A stretch of 64,000 nt of DNA from Autumnicola sp041679265 (GTDB lineage: Bacteria; Bacteroidota; Bacteroidia; Flavobacteriales; Flavobacteriaceae), in the NCBI RefSeq assembly GCF_041679265.1, contig NZ_JBGFSM010000002.1:248001-312000 (forward strand), written 5' to 3'. Shown piece after piece: positions 16,774 to 24,984 of this stretch (the stretch's first letter is position 1; every line of letters starts with the position of its first letter). Below the pieces are notes generated by a model. That model did not search any database. It was not told where the DNA came from and was given only the letters and a program-made list of their open reading frames with translations. A program made the translations under genes and the position numbers.

Positions 16774-17664
16774 TCAGTCTTCTTTTTCCGGCTTTTGGAT
16801 AGATAATTTGTTCGTGAAATCGATGGTCCTTATAGGGAATGGAATATTGATATCATGCGCATCATAAGCTTTCTTAATTTCAATAACCGCTTTATTTTTA
16901 GCCATCAGAATATCCCTGTTCTTAGATACATTGGTCCAAAAACGCACCACAAAATTTATAGAACTGTCTCCAAATTCTTCATACATGAATTCCACCTCTT
17001 CATTTCCCTGTTGGGGGAAAGTGTTTGCTATTGTTTTTTTAGTAAGGTCCTGTACAAATTCCAGGTTAGAGTTATAGGCCACGCCACAATTCAGCATAAC
17101 TCTTGAGCGTACTGTCCTGCTAAAATTTTTGAATGGCTCTTCCACAATTTTTCCATTGGGAATAATTACATAATTGTTGTCAGACTGTTTAATAACAATG
17201 TTTCTCAGGTTGATCTCTTTTACTTCCCCGGCAAATCCATTGGTCTCTACCCAGTCTCCAATTTGTAACTGAGGCAGGAAACTTAATATTACTCCTGAAA
17301 ATGTATTGTTTAGCGTCCCCTGAAGCGCGAGGCCAATGGCCAGGCCAACCACTCCCGCACCCGCAAGTACAGAAGTTAGTATTTTATCAAGGTTTAGAAG
17401 GCCAAGGGCAATAAAAAATCCTACAAGAATAATAATGGCTTTTAGAACTTTTACAGACATTTCTCTTATAGATGCCTGTTTTACTTTATGCCTTAATAAT
17501 CCGTTAATTAAGCGGCCTACATATTTTGCAATTAAAATGAAGACGAGAAAAACCAGAATTGCCAAAATAAAATTGGGCAAATTGAGGATAATACTATCTG
17601 CCCAATTGCCCAATTTTGTCCCGATTTTACTCAGGGATTCATTTATGCTGAAGTTTTCAAACAT
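16774..17664 (-). CDS. mscS: Small-conductance mechanosensitive channel (MscS family)
   Basis: A 296-aa protein close in size to E. coli MscS. It has three membrane helices (about residues 28-52, 68-88 and 93-128). The pore helix holds the conserved GLAIGLALQGTLNNTFSGV, and the beta domain follows with IGDWVETNGFAGEVKEI and VIIPNGKIVEEP. It opens under membrane tension to release solutes after osmotic downshift. It follows dps by 16 bp on the same strand and probably shares its transcript, linking osmotic and starvation stress. Confidence 0.9.
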   Translation of the reverse strand: MFENFSINESLSKIGTKLGNWADSIILNLPNFILAILVFLVFILIAKYVGRLINGLLRHKVKQASIREMSVKVLKAIIILVGFFIALGLLNLDKILTSVLAGAGVVGLAIGLALQGTLNNTFSGVILSFLPQLQIGDWVETNGFAGEVKEINLRNIVIKQSDNNYVIIPNGKIVEEPFKNFSRTVRSRVMLNCGVAYNSNLEFVQDLTKKTIANTFPQQGNEEVEFMYEEFGDSSINFVVRFWTNVSKNRDILMAKNKAVIEIKKAYDAHDINIPFPIRTIDFTNKLSIQKPEKED

Positions 17665-17680
17665 TTGGAAAAAATTACTT

Positions 17681-18172
17681 TTATATGGCCCTATGGGTTT
17701 CGGTGGTTTTCATTTTCCAGGCATCCAGCATCCAGCTGGTTTTTTCCAGCTCCCTAATATAAGCTCCAATAAGGTCTATAGTTCCTTCATCACCTCCGTT
17801 TTCAGCAACTTTTACAGTTTTTCTCATTTGTGTAAGCAAAACTCCATGGTCTTCCAGCAATTGCTCAATCATCTCAAGATCTGAAAGCTCGCTTTTTGAT
17901 TCCTTAATATTGGAAAGTTCAAGATACTCACTAAGGTTACTTGTTGGCTGGTGCCGTAAAGTTAAAATTCTTTCTGCAATCTCGTCAACCTTCAGTTTTG
18001 CATCATCATAAAGCTCTTCAAACTTTTCGTGTAAATCAAAGAAATTCTTCCCGATTACATTCCAATGGAAATTTCTTAATTTCTGATAATACAAATGATA
18101 ATCGGCTAAAAGAATATTTAATTCTTCTACAGTCTTTTCTGTTTTATTACTATCTAAACCTAAATAACTCAT
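17681..18172 (-). CDS. dps: Dps-type DNA-binding ferritin-like protein
   Basis: A 163-aa four-helix protein with the Dps ferroxidase signature spread over LRNFHWNVIGKNFFDLHEKFEELYD (key residues H, H, D and E) and the helix DDAKLKVDEIAERILTLRHQP. Dps forms 12-subunit cages that oxidise and store iron with H2O2 and can protect DNA. A canonical promoter lies upstream at 18205-18233. First gene of a probable dps-mscS operon. Confidence 0.92.
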   Translation of the reverse strand: MSYLGLDSNKTEKTVEELNILLADYHLYYQKLRNFHWNVIGKNFFDLHEKFEELYDDAKLKVDEIAERILTLRHQPTSNLSEYLELSNIKESKSELSDLEMIEQLLEDHGVLLTQMRKTVKVAENGGDEGTIDLIGAYIRELEKTSWMLDAWKMKTTETHRAI

Positions 18173-18204
18173 AGTTTTTATTTATTGATTTAAAAATTTC
18201 AATT

Positions 18205-18233
18205 CAAAATTACAATTCTCGTTCCTGTACAAA
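18205..18233 (-). promoter_or_regulatory. Promoter of dps
   Basis: On the minus strand TTTG (complement of 18230-18233) is followed after 17 bases by TAATTTTG (complement of 18205-18212). This is a full Bacteroidota -33/-7 promoter. Confidence 0.65.
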
Positions 18234-18250
18234 AAGATGAAATTATAGAA

Positions 18251-18595
18251 TTAATTTATTGGCCGATTTTTTTTAAGATCAAGTTTCTTAATAAGCTCTG
18301 CAGAGGTCTGTCCTGAAGAATAGTCATACCCGTCTACCAAAACCCCTTTTTTTCCCGAAGAAGTACTTATTGCATATAGTATCGCTTCATCACCGGGATT
18401 AGATGGGCCTTCAAACCTGTAAACTTCATCTACCACGAAATCCTGTGATAGAAACTCTTCCTTTTCAGCGTCAGACTTTAATTTTTTATCCAGTAAATTA
18501 AAGTCTTCTTCATATCCTTCTTCAAGTCTCAACATGTTAAGTGTTTGAGATAAAGTGCCTTTTCGTTTCATAGTTGGTTTTATTTGAACATTCAT
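18251..18595 (-). CDS. Small conserved flavobacterial protein of unknown function
   Basis: A 114-aa charged soluble protein, with an alternative start at 18571 (MKRKGTLSQ) giving 106 aa. Motifs are TLSQTLNMLRLEEGYEEDF, VVDEVYRFEG and ILYAISTSSGKKGVLVDGYD. Similar small proteins in flavobacteria are often labelled phosphoribosylpyrophosphate synthetase, but this one is far too short for that enzyme and shows no PRPP-binding loop, so I do not adopt that name. It lies 78 bp upstream of dps on the same strand, and the dps promoter lies between them. Confidence 0.65.
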   Translation of the reverse strand: MNVQIKPTMKRKGTLSQTLNMLRLEEGYEEDFNLLDKKLKSDAEKEEFLSQDFVVDEVYRFEGPSNPGDEAILYAISTSSGKKGVLVDGYDYSSGQTSAELIKKLDLKKNRPIN

Positions 18596-18660
18596 GTCAA
18601 AATACGCTTGTGGCGCCTGTCTTGCAAATGAAGAAGCTGATTTAGTATAACTTTAACTTG

Positions 18661-18804
18661 TTATTCTTCTTCCTCTTTTTTGCCCTGGCTAAACAGGCCA
18701 AAGGGAACTACAAAAAGCAGGAAAAAATACCAACCGGTTAACAATCCAACAATTGTGATTATAGCCGCTATAATATAGAACCAGTATGACTTTAAAAACT
18801 TCAT
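18661..18804 (-). CDS. 47-aa membrane miniprotein
   Basis: Reading the minus strand from ATG at 18804 to TAA at 18661 gives a 47-aa protein starting MKFLKSYWFYIIAAI. It has one long or two short hydrophobic helices (about residues 7-38) and an acidic/basic tail GKKEEEE. The pattern of a short lysine start, helices and charged tail is typical of genuine small membrane proteins. It sits 65 bp upstream of the small conserved gene on the same strand. Function unknown. Confidence 0.65.
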   Translation of the reverse strand: MKFLKSYWFYIIAAIITIVGLLTGWYFFLLFVVPFGLFSQGKKEEEE

Positions 18805-18960
18805 GAAATATTAGGTTTTGGAGGTGGAAATTATTAAAAAGTAAACTAGAACTCTAATATAATCAAGAAGAAGCTTCGAAGAATACAGGGCTAATTTTAA
18901 ATTTAGTTTATCATTATGAAATTAGGACAACAGAATCCGCAAAAAATTGCTGAAATAGTA

Positions 18961-18968
18961 TAAATTTG
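18961..18968 (+). promoter_or_regulatory. -7 box for the LacI-type regulator
   Basis: TAAATTTG is an exact TAnnTTTG box 26 bases before the ATG at 18995. The -33 element is weak. Confidence 0.45.
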
Positions 18969-18994
18969 TTGAATTATTTCTTGCACTCATTTAT

Positions 18995-20002
18995 ATGAAG
19001 AACAAAATAACTCTAAAGGAGCTGGCAAAACTATTAAATGTCTCTGTTTCCACGGTTTCCAAAGCGCTGAATGACAGTTCGGAAATAAGTCCCAAAACTA
19101 TAGAAAGAGTTAAGGAACTGGCCGCCTTGCATAATTACAGGCCAAACCCTGTAGCGGTAAATTTAAAGAGCAGTAAAAGCGGAACTATAGGAGTGGTTAT
19201 TCCCAATATCTCCAATAACTTTTTTGCAAAAGTACTTTCTGGAATTGAAGCCAAGGCGCAAAAAGAAGGCCTGCAGGTGATTACATATATTTCTAACGAA
19301 TCTCTGGAGAGAGAGAAGCAGATCACAGATATGCTTACTTCAGGTTTTGTAGACGGAGTTTTAATTGCAATTTCTGAAGCCACTCACCGGGCAAGAAATT
19401 ATGACCATATTTTTGGGATTTTGGAATATGAAATCCCGGTGGTACTTTATGATCGCATTAATATTGATGTTCCGGTTGATAAAGTGGGCATAGATGACGA
19501 AAAAAGTTTTGCAGAAGCAACTAGACTCCTTATTTCCAAAGGTATCAAAAAAATTGGACTGGCCTCAGGCATTCATCACCTGGGAGTAGGTAAATTGCGC
19601 ATTAAAGGCTATGAAAGTGCTTTAACAGAGGGAATGGAAAGTATCATTGCGGCATCTTCCAGAAAGCAGGTACTTATTGATGGTATATATAATATGCTTG
19701 TAAATAAAAGAGTGGAAGCCGTACTTTGTACCGATTTTGAAAGTGCTATGCGCGTGTACCGGATGGCTTATGAAAACAACCTGCGCATTCCTGAAGATCT
19801 TAAAATAATTGGTTTTTTGCCTGAAAATGTAGCACGTTTTCTTACTCCTTCTATAAGTTATATTGAACAGTTTCCGGAAGAAGTAGGGAAAAATGCGATG
19901 CAGATGCTTATTAACCGTCTTAACAGCAAATTACTTTCAGATAAGAGTACTTCAAAAATTATAAATACGGAATTAGTACACCTGGAGTCCACCGCGTTTT
20001 AA
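18995..20002 (+). CDS. LacI/GalR family transcriptional regulator
   Basis: A 335-aa repressor-type protein. Residues 4-55 form the HTH and hinge (ITLKELAKLLNVSVSTVSKAL; hinge NYRPNPVAVNLKS). Residues about 60-330 form the periplasmic-binding-like sugar sensor (TIGVVIPNISNNFF, then VDGVLIAIS). It normally binds an operator as a dimer and responds to a sugar or sugar phosphate. It is the last gene before the polysaccharide locus and points into it, so it may control that locus, but no operator was identified. It could equally regulate an unlinked carbohydrate system. Confidence 0.88.
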   Translation: MKNKITLKELAKLLNVSVSTVSKALNDSSEISPKTIERVKELAALHNYRPNPVAVNLKSSKSGTIGVVIPNISNNFFAKVLSGIEAKAQKEGLQVITYISNESLEREKQITDMLTSGFVDGVLIAISEATHRARNYDHIFGILEYEIPVVLYDRINIDVPVDKVGIDDEKSFAEATRLLISKGIKKIGLASGIHHLGVGKLRIKGYESALTEGMESIIAASSRKQVLIDGIYNMLVNKRVEAVLCTDFESAMRVYRMAYENNLRIPEDLKIIGFLPENVARFLTPSISYIEQFPEEVGKNAMQMLINRLNSKLLSDKSTSKIINTELVHLESTAF

Positions 20003-20055
20003 ACATTTGGTAGATTCTCCCTGATCTTTTTGCATTTCTTTAAGATACAGAAGTC

Positions 20056-20084
20056 TTTCGCTTGAAAAGTAAATTATATCTTTG
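20056..20084 (+). promoter_or_regulatory. Promoter at the head of the polysaccharide locus
   Basis: TATCTTTG at 20077-20084 is an exact TAnnTTTG box. A weaker -33-like TTTC lies at 20056-20059, 17 bases upstream. The first gene starts at 20116. Confidence 0.55.
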
Positions 20085-20115
20085 GCGATTATAATTGTTA
20101 AAATCATTATTTTTA

Positions 20116-21114
20116 ATGCGTGAAGATCAGTTTTCCATGCTGAAGTCCAGAAGGATTTTAGTAACCGGCGGAGCGGGTTTTATTGGTTCTAATTTATGCG
20201 AGCATTTGCTTAAATTGGGGGTGATGGTGAGCTGTCTTGACAATTTTTCTACGGGACACCGGCATAATCTTGAAAAATTTATTGATAATCCTAACTTTGC
20301 CTTAATAGAAGGAGATATTCGTGATCCTGAAATCTGCAAAAAGGTTTGTGAGGATAAAGAATATATTTTGCATGAAGCAGCCCTGGGGTCTGTTCCACGT
20401 TCTTTAAAAGATCCTGTAACAAGCAATGAAGTGAATGTTTCAGGTTTTTTAAATATGCTAGTTGCCGCAAAGGATGCAGGAGTTAAACGTTTTGTGTATG
20501 CGGCGAGTTCTTCTACTTATGGAGATTCAAAAGATCTTCCTAAAATAGAGGATAAAATAGGAAAGCCTTTATCACCTTATGCGATTACTAAATATGTTAA
20601 TGAGCTATATGCCGATATTTTTCATGATGCTTACAATCTGGATACTATAGGCTTACGTTATTTCAACGTATTTGGAAGAAAACAGGATCCAAATGGTGCC
20701 TACGCTGCGGTTATTCCAAAATTTGTCATGCAGTTTATGAAGCATGAAAGCCCGGTAATAAATGGAGACGGAACTTATTCCAGGGACTTTACTTATATTG
20801 ATAATGTTATCCAGATGAATTTACTTGCTCTAACTGTGGAAAATCCTGAAGCGGTAAATCAAATTTATAACACGGCAGTAGGAGACCGGACGAATTTGGT
20901 AGAGCTAACCCAATATTTGAAAAATTTCCTATCTGAATATGATAAGGAGATAGAAAAGATTGAAGTCCAGCACGGGCCCAACCGCCCCGGTGATATTCCT
21001 CACTCCCTGGCATCTGTTGATAAAGCAAGAAAACTTCTTGGCTATAAACCAGAATTTACTATTGAGAAAGGCTTGAAAGAAGCCGTAGCCTGGTACTGGC
21101 ATAATTTAAGATAG
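20116..21114 (+). CDS. wbpP: UDP-N-acetylhexosamine C4-epimerase (WbpP/TviC type)
   Basis: Start taken at ATG 20116 (332 aa); a TTG at 20095 is also in frame. It is an extended SDR enzyme with NAD motif GGAGFIGSN, catalytic YxxxK in SPYAITKYVNE, the family feature HEAALGSVPRS and GRKQDPNGAYAAVIPKF. WbpP-type enzymes interconvert UDP-GlcNAc and UDP-GalNAc. With the dehydrogenase immediately downstream this gives UDP-GalNAc and its uronic acid, as in Vi antigen and WbpO/WbpP loci. Exact substrate preference is inferred. Confidence 0.85.
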   Translation: MREDQFSMLKSRRILVTGGAGFIGSNLCEHLLKLGVMVSCLDNFSTGHRHNLEKFIDNPNFALIEGDIRDPEICKKVCEDKEYILHEAALGSVPRSLKDPVTSNEVNVSGFLNMLVAAKDAGVKRFVYAASSSTYGDSKDLPKIEDKIGKPLSPYAITKYVNELYADIFHDAYNLDTIGLRYFNVFGRKQDPNGAYAAVIPKFVMQFMKHESPVINGDGTYSRDFTYIDNVIQMNLLALTVENPEAVNQIYNTAVGDRTNLVELTQYLKNFLSEYDKEIEKIEVQHGPNRPGDIPHSLASVDKARKLLGYKPEFTIEKGLKEAVAWYWHNLR

Positions 21115-21147
21115 AGGAGTAAAGCCTCTGGCTAAACTATATTAAGA

Positions 21148-22431
21148 ATGGATAAGGATATAAAAATTGCGGTAATAGGCCTGGGGTATGTTGGACTCCC
21201 ACTTGCCAGGCTTTTTGCAGAAAAATATCCTGTAGTAGGTTTTGATATCAACCAAAAAAGAGTAAGCGAGTTAATGCAGGGGATAGATGTCACTCTGGAA
21301 ATTGAAAGGAAGTTACTTCTATCCGTTTTAAAAACTGAGCCCTCAGGAAATAATGGCCTGTTTTGTTCAGCAGAATTGGAACAGATAAAAGATTGTAATT
21401 ATTATATAGTTACCGTTCCCACCCCTGTAGATAAAAATAACCGCCCAGATTTAACTCCGCTATATCAAAGCAGTGAGACTGTAGGAAATGTGCTGAAAAA
21501 AGGGGACGTAGTCGTGTATGAATCTACGGTTTATCCAGGCGTTACTGAAGAAGAGTGCGTTCCTGTTCTTGAAAAGCACAGCAGATTAAAATTTAACGAG
21601 GATTTTTTTGTGGGTTATTCTCCGGAAAGGATTAATCCGGGTGATAAGGAACATACCGTAGAGAAGATACTTAAAGTTACAGCGGGATCAACTCCTGAAA
21701 TAGGAGAGAAAGTAAATCAATTATATGCATCGGTTATAACGGCAGGTACACATTTGGCACCTACCATTAAAGTTGCTGAAGCTGCCAAGGTAATTGAGAA
21801 TTCCCAAAGAGATATTAATATTGCCTTTGTGAATGAACTGGCAAAGATCTTTAACATGATGGGGATTGATACTCAGGATGTACTTGAAGCAGCTGGCACA
21901 AAATGGAATTTCCTGCCATTTAAACCGGGACTGGTGGGAGGACATTGTATAGGGGTAGATCCGTACTATCTTGCGCAGAAAGCTCAGGAAATTGGCTACC
22001 ATCCAGAGATTATCCTTGCCGGTAGGCGCATGAACGACTCTATGGGGCAATATGTAGCCGGGGAAGTTGTGAAATTAATGCTTCAAAATGATCAGAAGGT
22101 AAAAGGCTCCCAGGTTTTGGTACTAGGAGTAACATTTAAAGAAAATTGTCCAGATGTGAGGAATACAAAAGTAATAGAGGTTATTCGTAATCTAAAGGAA
22201 TACGGAATAAATATTACTGTGTATGATCCTTTGGCAAATCCTGAAGAAGTAATGCATGAGTACGGTTTAAAAACAACCAAACAGTTGCCTGATAAGAAGT
22301 TTGGAGCCATAGTACTTGCCGTGGCTCATAAAGAATTTCTTTCACTTAATCTGGATGTCCTTAAAGAAGATTATGCCGTGGTATATGACGTAAAAGGAGT
22401 TCTCGGCAATAAATGCGATAAAAAACTATAA
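21148..22431 (+). CDS. wbpO: UDP-N-acetylhexosamine 6-dehydrogenase (WbpO/TviB type)
   Basis: A 427-aa nucleotide-sugar dehydrogenase with N-terminal NAD motif GLGYVGLPLARLFA, the VGYSPERINPGD segment, the catalytic Cys in GLVGGHCIGVDPYYL and a C-terminal UDP-binding domain starting near LVLGVTFKENCPDVRN. This subtype oxidises UDP-GlcNAc or UDP-GalNAc to the 6-carboxylate using NAD+. It follows the epimerase by 33 bp, so UDP-GalNAcA is the likely product. The choice between GlcNAcA and GalNAcA cannot be settled from sequence. Confidence 0.87.
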   Translation: MDKDIKIAVIGLGYVGLPLARLFAEKYPVVGFDINQKRVSELMQGIDVTLEIERKLLLSVLKTEPSGNNGLFCSAELEQIKDCNYYIVTVPTPVDKNNRPDLTPLYQSSETVGNVLKKGDVVVYESTVYPGVTEEECVPVLEKHSRLKFNEDFFVGYSPERINPGDKEHTVEKILKVTAGSTPEIGEKVNQLYASVITAGTHLAPTIKVAEAAKVIENSQRDINIAFVNELAKIFNMMGIDTQDVLEAAGTKWNFLPFKPGLVGGHCIGVDPYYLAQKAQEIGYHPEIILAGRRMNDSMGQYVAGEVVKLMLQNDQKVKGSQVLVLGVTFKENCPDVRNTKVIEVIRNLKEYGINITVYDPLANPEEVMHEYGLKTTKQLPDKKFGAIVLAVAHKEFLSLNLDVLKEDYAVVYDVKGVLGNKCDKKL

Positions 22432-22452
22432 CAAAACAAAAAATCATAAAAA

Positions 22453-23847
22453 TTGAAAATTAAGAATATTTGTTGTATTGGTGCAGGATACGTTGGAGGT
22501 CCTACAATGGCAGTGATTGCCCAAAAGTGCCCTGATATAGAGGTGACCGTAGTCGATATTAATGAAAAAAGAATTGCAGCCTGGAATGATGAAGATGTGG
22601 AGAATATTCCGGTTTATGAACCTGGATTGTCTGAAGTGGTAAAAGGGGCCAGAGGTAAAAATCTATTCTTTTCTACAGCAGTGGATGCTGCTATTGATAA
22701 GGCAGATATGATCTTTATTTCTGTAAATACGCCTACAAAAACTTATGGTATTGGTAAGGGGATGGCGGCAGATCTAAAATGGATTGAGCTTTGTGCAAGA
22801 CAAATAGCCAGAGTAGCAAAAAATGATAAAATAGTTGTCGAGAAATCTACCCTTCCTGTACGTACCGCGGCGGCGCTTAAGGATATTTTGGATAACACCG
22901 GTAATGGTGTAAAATACCAGATTTTATCTAACCCGGAATTTCTAGCAGAAGGAACCGCTATACAGGATTTACAAAATCCGGACAGGGTACTTATAGGAGG
23001 AGATATGGACACACCAGAAGGGAAAGAAGCAATGGAAGCTTTGGTGAATATTTATGCTTCCTGGGTTTCAAGGCAAAATATTTTAACAACTAATGTCTGG
23101 TCTTCAGAACTTTCAAAGTTAACCGCTAATGCTTTTCTGGCACAACGGGTTTCCAGCATAAATGCCATGTCAGAATTATGTGAGAAAACCGGCGCCGATG
23201 TTAATGAAGTAGCAAAGGCAGTAGGGATGGATTCCAGGATTGGTCCAAAATTTTTAAAATCTTCTGTAGGTTTTGGGGGTTCATGTTTCCAAAAGGATAT
23301 ATTGAACCTGGTTTACATAGCAAAATCTTTTGGACTTGAAGAGGTTGCAGATTACTGGGAGCAGGTGATTCTAATGAATGACCATCAAAAAAGGAGGTTT
23401 GCGGCTAATATCGTAAAAACTTTATATAATACGGTATCGGGTAAAAAAATTGCTGTCCTGGGATGGGCCTTTAAAAAAGACACTAATGATACCAGAGAGT
23501 CTGCAGCAATTTATGTGACAGATTATCTTCTTAATGAACACGCTGAAATTGTGATTTATGATCCAAAGGTAAAAGAAGAGCAGGTGTATGCAGACCTTGA
23601 TTATTTAAATACCAGGTCTTCTGAAGAGAACCGCTCTAAGGTAGAAGTTGTTAAAGATGCTTACGCTGCCTGTGAGGACGCGCATGCTGTAGCGATCCTG
23701 ACGGAGTGGGATGAATTTGAAAAATTGGACTGGCAGAAAATTTATGATGAAATGTTAAAACCAGCTTTTCTTTTTGATGGGCGAAGATTATTGGAAAGAA
23801 AGACTAAAGAAGAGATTGGTTTTGATTTCTATGCAATAGGTTCCTGA
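22453..23847 (+). CDS. ugd: UDP-glucose 6-dehydrogenase
   Basis: A 464-aa enzyme of the eukaryote-like UGDH subgroup: GAGYVGGPTMAVIA at the N-terminus, EKSTLPVRTA, catalytic Cys in FGGSCFQKDILNLVYI, and VLGWAFKKDTNDTRES at the start of the C-terminal domain. It makes UDP-glucuronate. No ATG fits; the frame begins with TTG at 22453, and the glycine-rich motif starts eight residues later. It provides the substrate for the epimerase at 23950. Confidence 0.92.
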   Translation: MKIKNICCIGAGYVGGPTMAVIAQKCPDIEVTVVDINEKRIAAWNDEDVENIPVYEPGLSEVVKGARGKNLFFSTAVDAAIDKADMIFISVNTPTKTYGIGKGMAADLKWIELCARQIARVAKNDKIVVEKSTLPVRTAAALKDILDNTGNGVKYQILSNPEFLAEGTAIQDLQNPDRVLIGGDMDTPEGKEAMEALVNIYASWVSRQNILTTNVWSSELSKLTANAFLAQRVSSINAMSELCEKTGADVNEVAKAVGMDSRIGPKFLKSSVGFGGSCFQKDILNLVYIAKSFGLEEVADYWEQVILMNDHQKRRFAANIVKTLYNTVSGKKIAVLGWAFKKDTNDTRESAAIYVTDYLLNEHAEIVIYDPKVKEEQVYADLDYLNTRSSEENRSKVEVVKDAYAACEDAHAVAILTEWDEFEKLDWQKIYDEMLKPAFLFDGRRLLERKTKEEIGFDFYAIGS

Positions 23848-23869
23848 AATAAATTATTTTGAAAAAATT

Positions 23870-23890
23870 AGAAGCCTAAAAGGCTTTCTT
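23870..23890 (+). terminator. Possible terminator or attenuator after ugd
   Basis: AAGCC and GGCTT flank a 5-base loop, followed by TCTT. The stem is short. A second small hairpin (CAACC/GGTTG) lies at about 23911-23926. Either could cause partial termination between ugd and the next gene. Confidence 0.4.
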
Positions 23891-23949
23891 AATAAAAATA
23901 AAACAGTAACAACCTTTGCTGGTTGCTTACTTCATAAACTTAAGGTAAA

Positions 23950-24984
23950 ATGAAAATTTTAGTAACGGGTGCCGCAGGCTTTATAGGATTTCACTTAGCC
24001 TATGTATTGCTAAAGCATGGCCATGAGGTAACCGGGCTTGATAATATTAATGACTACTATGATGTAGATCTGAAATTTGACAGGTTAGAAGAATTAGGTA
24101 TAAAAAGAAATAGTGCGAGAAATTATGGGGAAAATTGCACGAGTCTCACCTTTAGCAATTTTAAATTTATAAAGCTTAACTTAGAAGACAGGCAGGCTCT
24201 TCCGGCTTTGTTTAAAGCTGAAAATTTTGATGTTGTTTGTAATCTGGCCGCGCAAGCAGGAGTCCGGTATAGTATAGAAAATCCCGAAGCCTATATCGAT
24301 AGCAACTTACTGGGTTTTGCAAATATATTGGAGTGCTGTAGAAACTTTAATATAAAGCGCCTGGTTTTTGCAAGCAGTTCCAGTGTCTATGGCCAAAACT
24401 CAAAGGTTCCTTTTTCTACTGAAGACAGGGTAGATAAACCCATAAGTCTTTATGCGGCAACTAAAAAGAGCAATGAACTAATGGCTTATACGTATAGTCA
24501 TCTTTACGGCTTTGAAACAATAGGCCTAAGGTTTTTTACCGTATATGGGCCCTGGGGGAGGCCAGATATGGCTATGTTTCTCTTTACAGATGCTATAGTT
24601 AAGAATAAACCTATCAAAGTATTTAATCATGGGGATCTTGAAAGGGATTTTACCTATATAGATGATATTGTAAAAGGTATTAATAAAGTGGTTGAATCAG
24701 AATTAAAGGAAGAAGGGGTAAAGTACTCACTTTATAATATCGGAAATAGTAAACCGGTAAAACTTCTTGATTTTATTAATGAGATTGAAAAGCAGCTGGA
24801 AGTACCGGCAAAAAAAGAAATGCTGCCCATGCAGCCTGGAGATGTAAACAGGACCTGGGCAGATGTGGAAGCCTTAAGTACAGATTTTAATTACCAGCCA
24901 GAAACAGGAATAAAAGAAGGGGTAGAGAAATTTGTAAATTGGTATAAAAGCTACTACTTAAGCGGAAAATCCAACTCAAAATGA
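23950..24984 (+). CDS. UDP-glucuronate 4-epimerase (CapI/LpsL type)
   Basis: A 344-aa SDR with GAAGFIGFHLAYVLL, the subfamily marker GLDNINDYYDVDLK, AAQAGVRYSIENP, YxxxK within SLYAATKKSNE, and FFTVYGPWGRPDMA. These markers define epimerases converting UDP-GlcA to UDP-GalA. With ugd just upstream, the pair should supply both UDP-GlcA and UDP-GalA. The stop codon overlaps the next gene by 4 bp (ATGA). Confidence 0.9.
   Translation: MKILVTGAAGFIGFHLAYVLLKHGHEVTGLDNINDYYDVDLKFDRLEELGIKRNSARNYGENCTSLTFSNFKFIKLNLEDRQALPALFKAENFDVVCNLAAQAGVRYSIENPEAYIDSNLLGFANILECCRNFNIKRLVFASSSSVYGQNSKVPFSTEDRVDKPISLYAATKKSNELMAYTYSHLYGFETIGLRFFTVYGPWGRPDMAMFLFTDAIVKNKPIKVFNHGDLERDFTYIDDIVKGINKVVESELKEEGVKYSLYNIGNSKPVKLLDFINEIEKQLEVPAKKEMLPMQPGDVNRTWADVEALSTDFNYQPETGIKEGVEKFVNWYKSYYLSGKSNSK

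Noticed and set aside
17336..17884. 182-codon frame antisense to mscS and dps
   Set aside because: It spans two well-supported genes and the gap between them and has no recognisable domain.
18251..18595. Naming this protein phosphoribosylpyrophosphate synthetase
   Set aside because: At 114 aa it is about a third of the enzyme's size and no PRPP-binding loop is visible; the label seems to be propagated.
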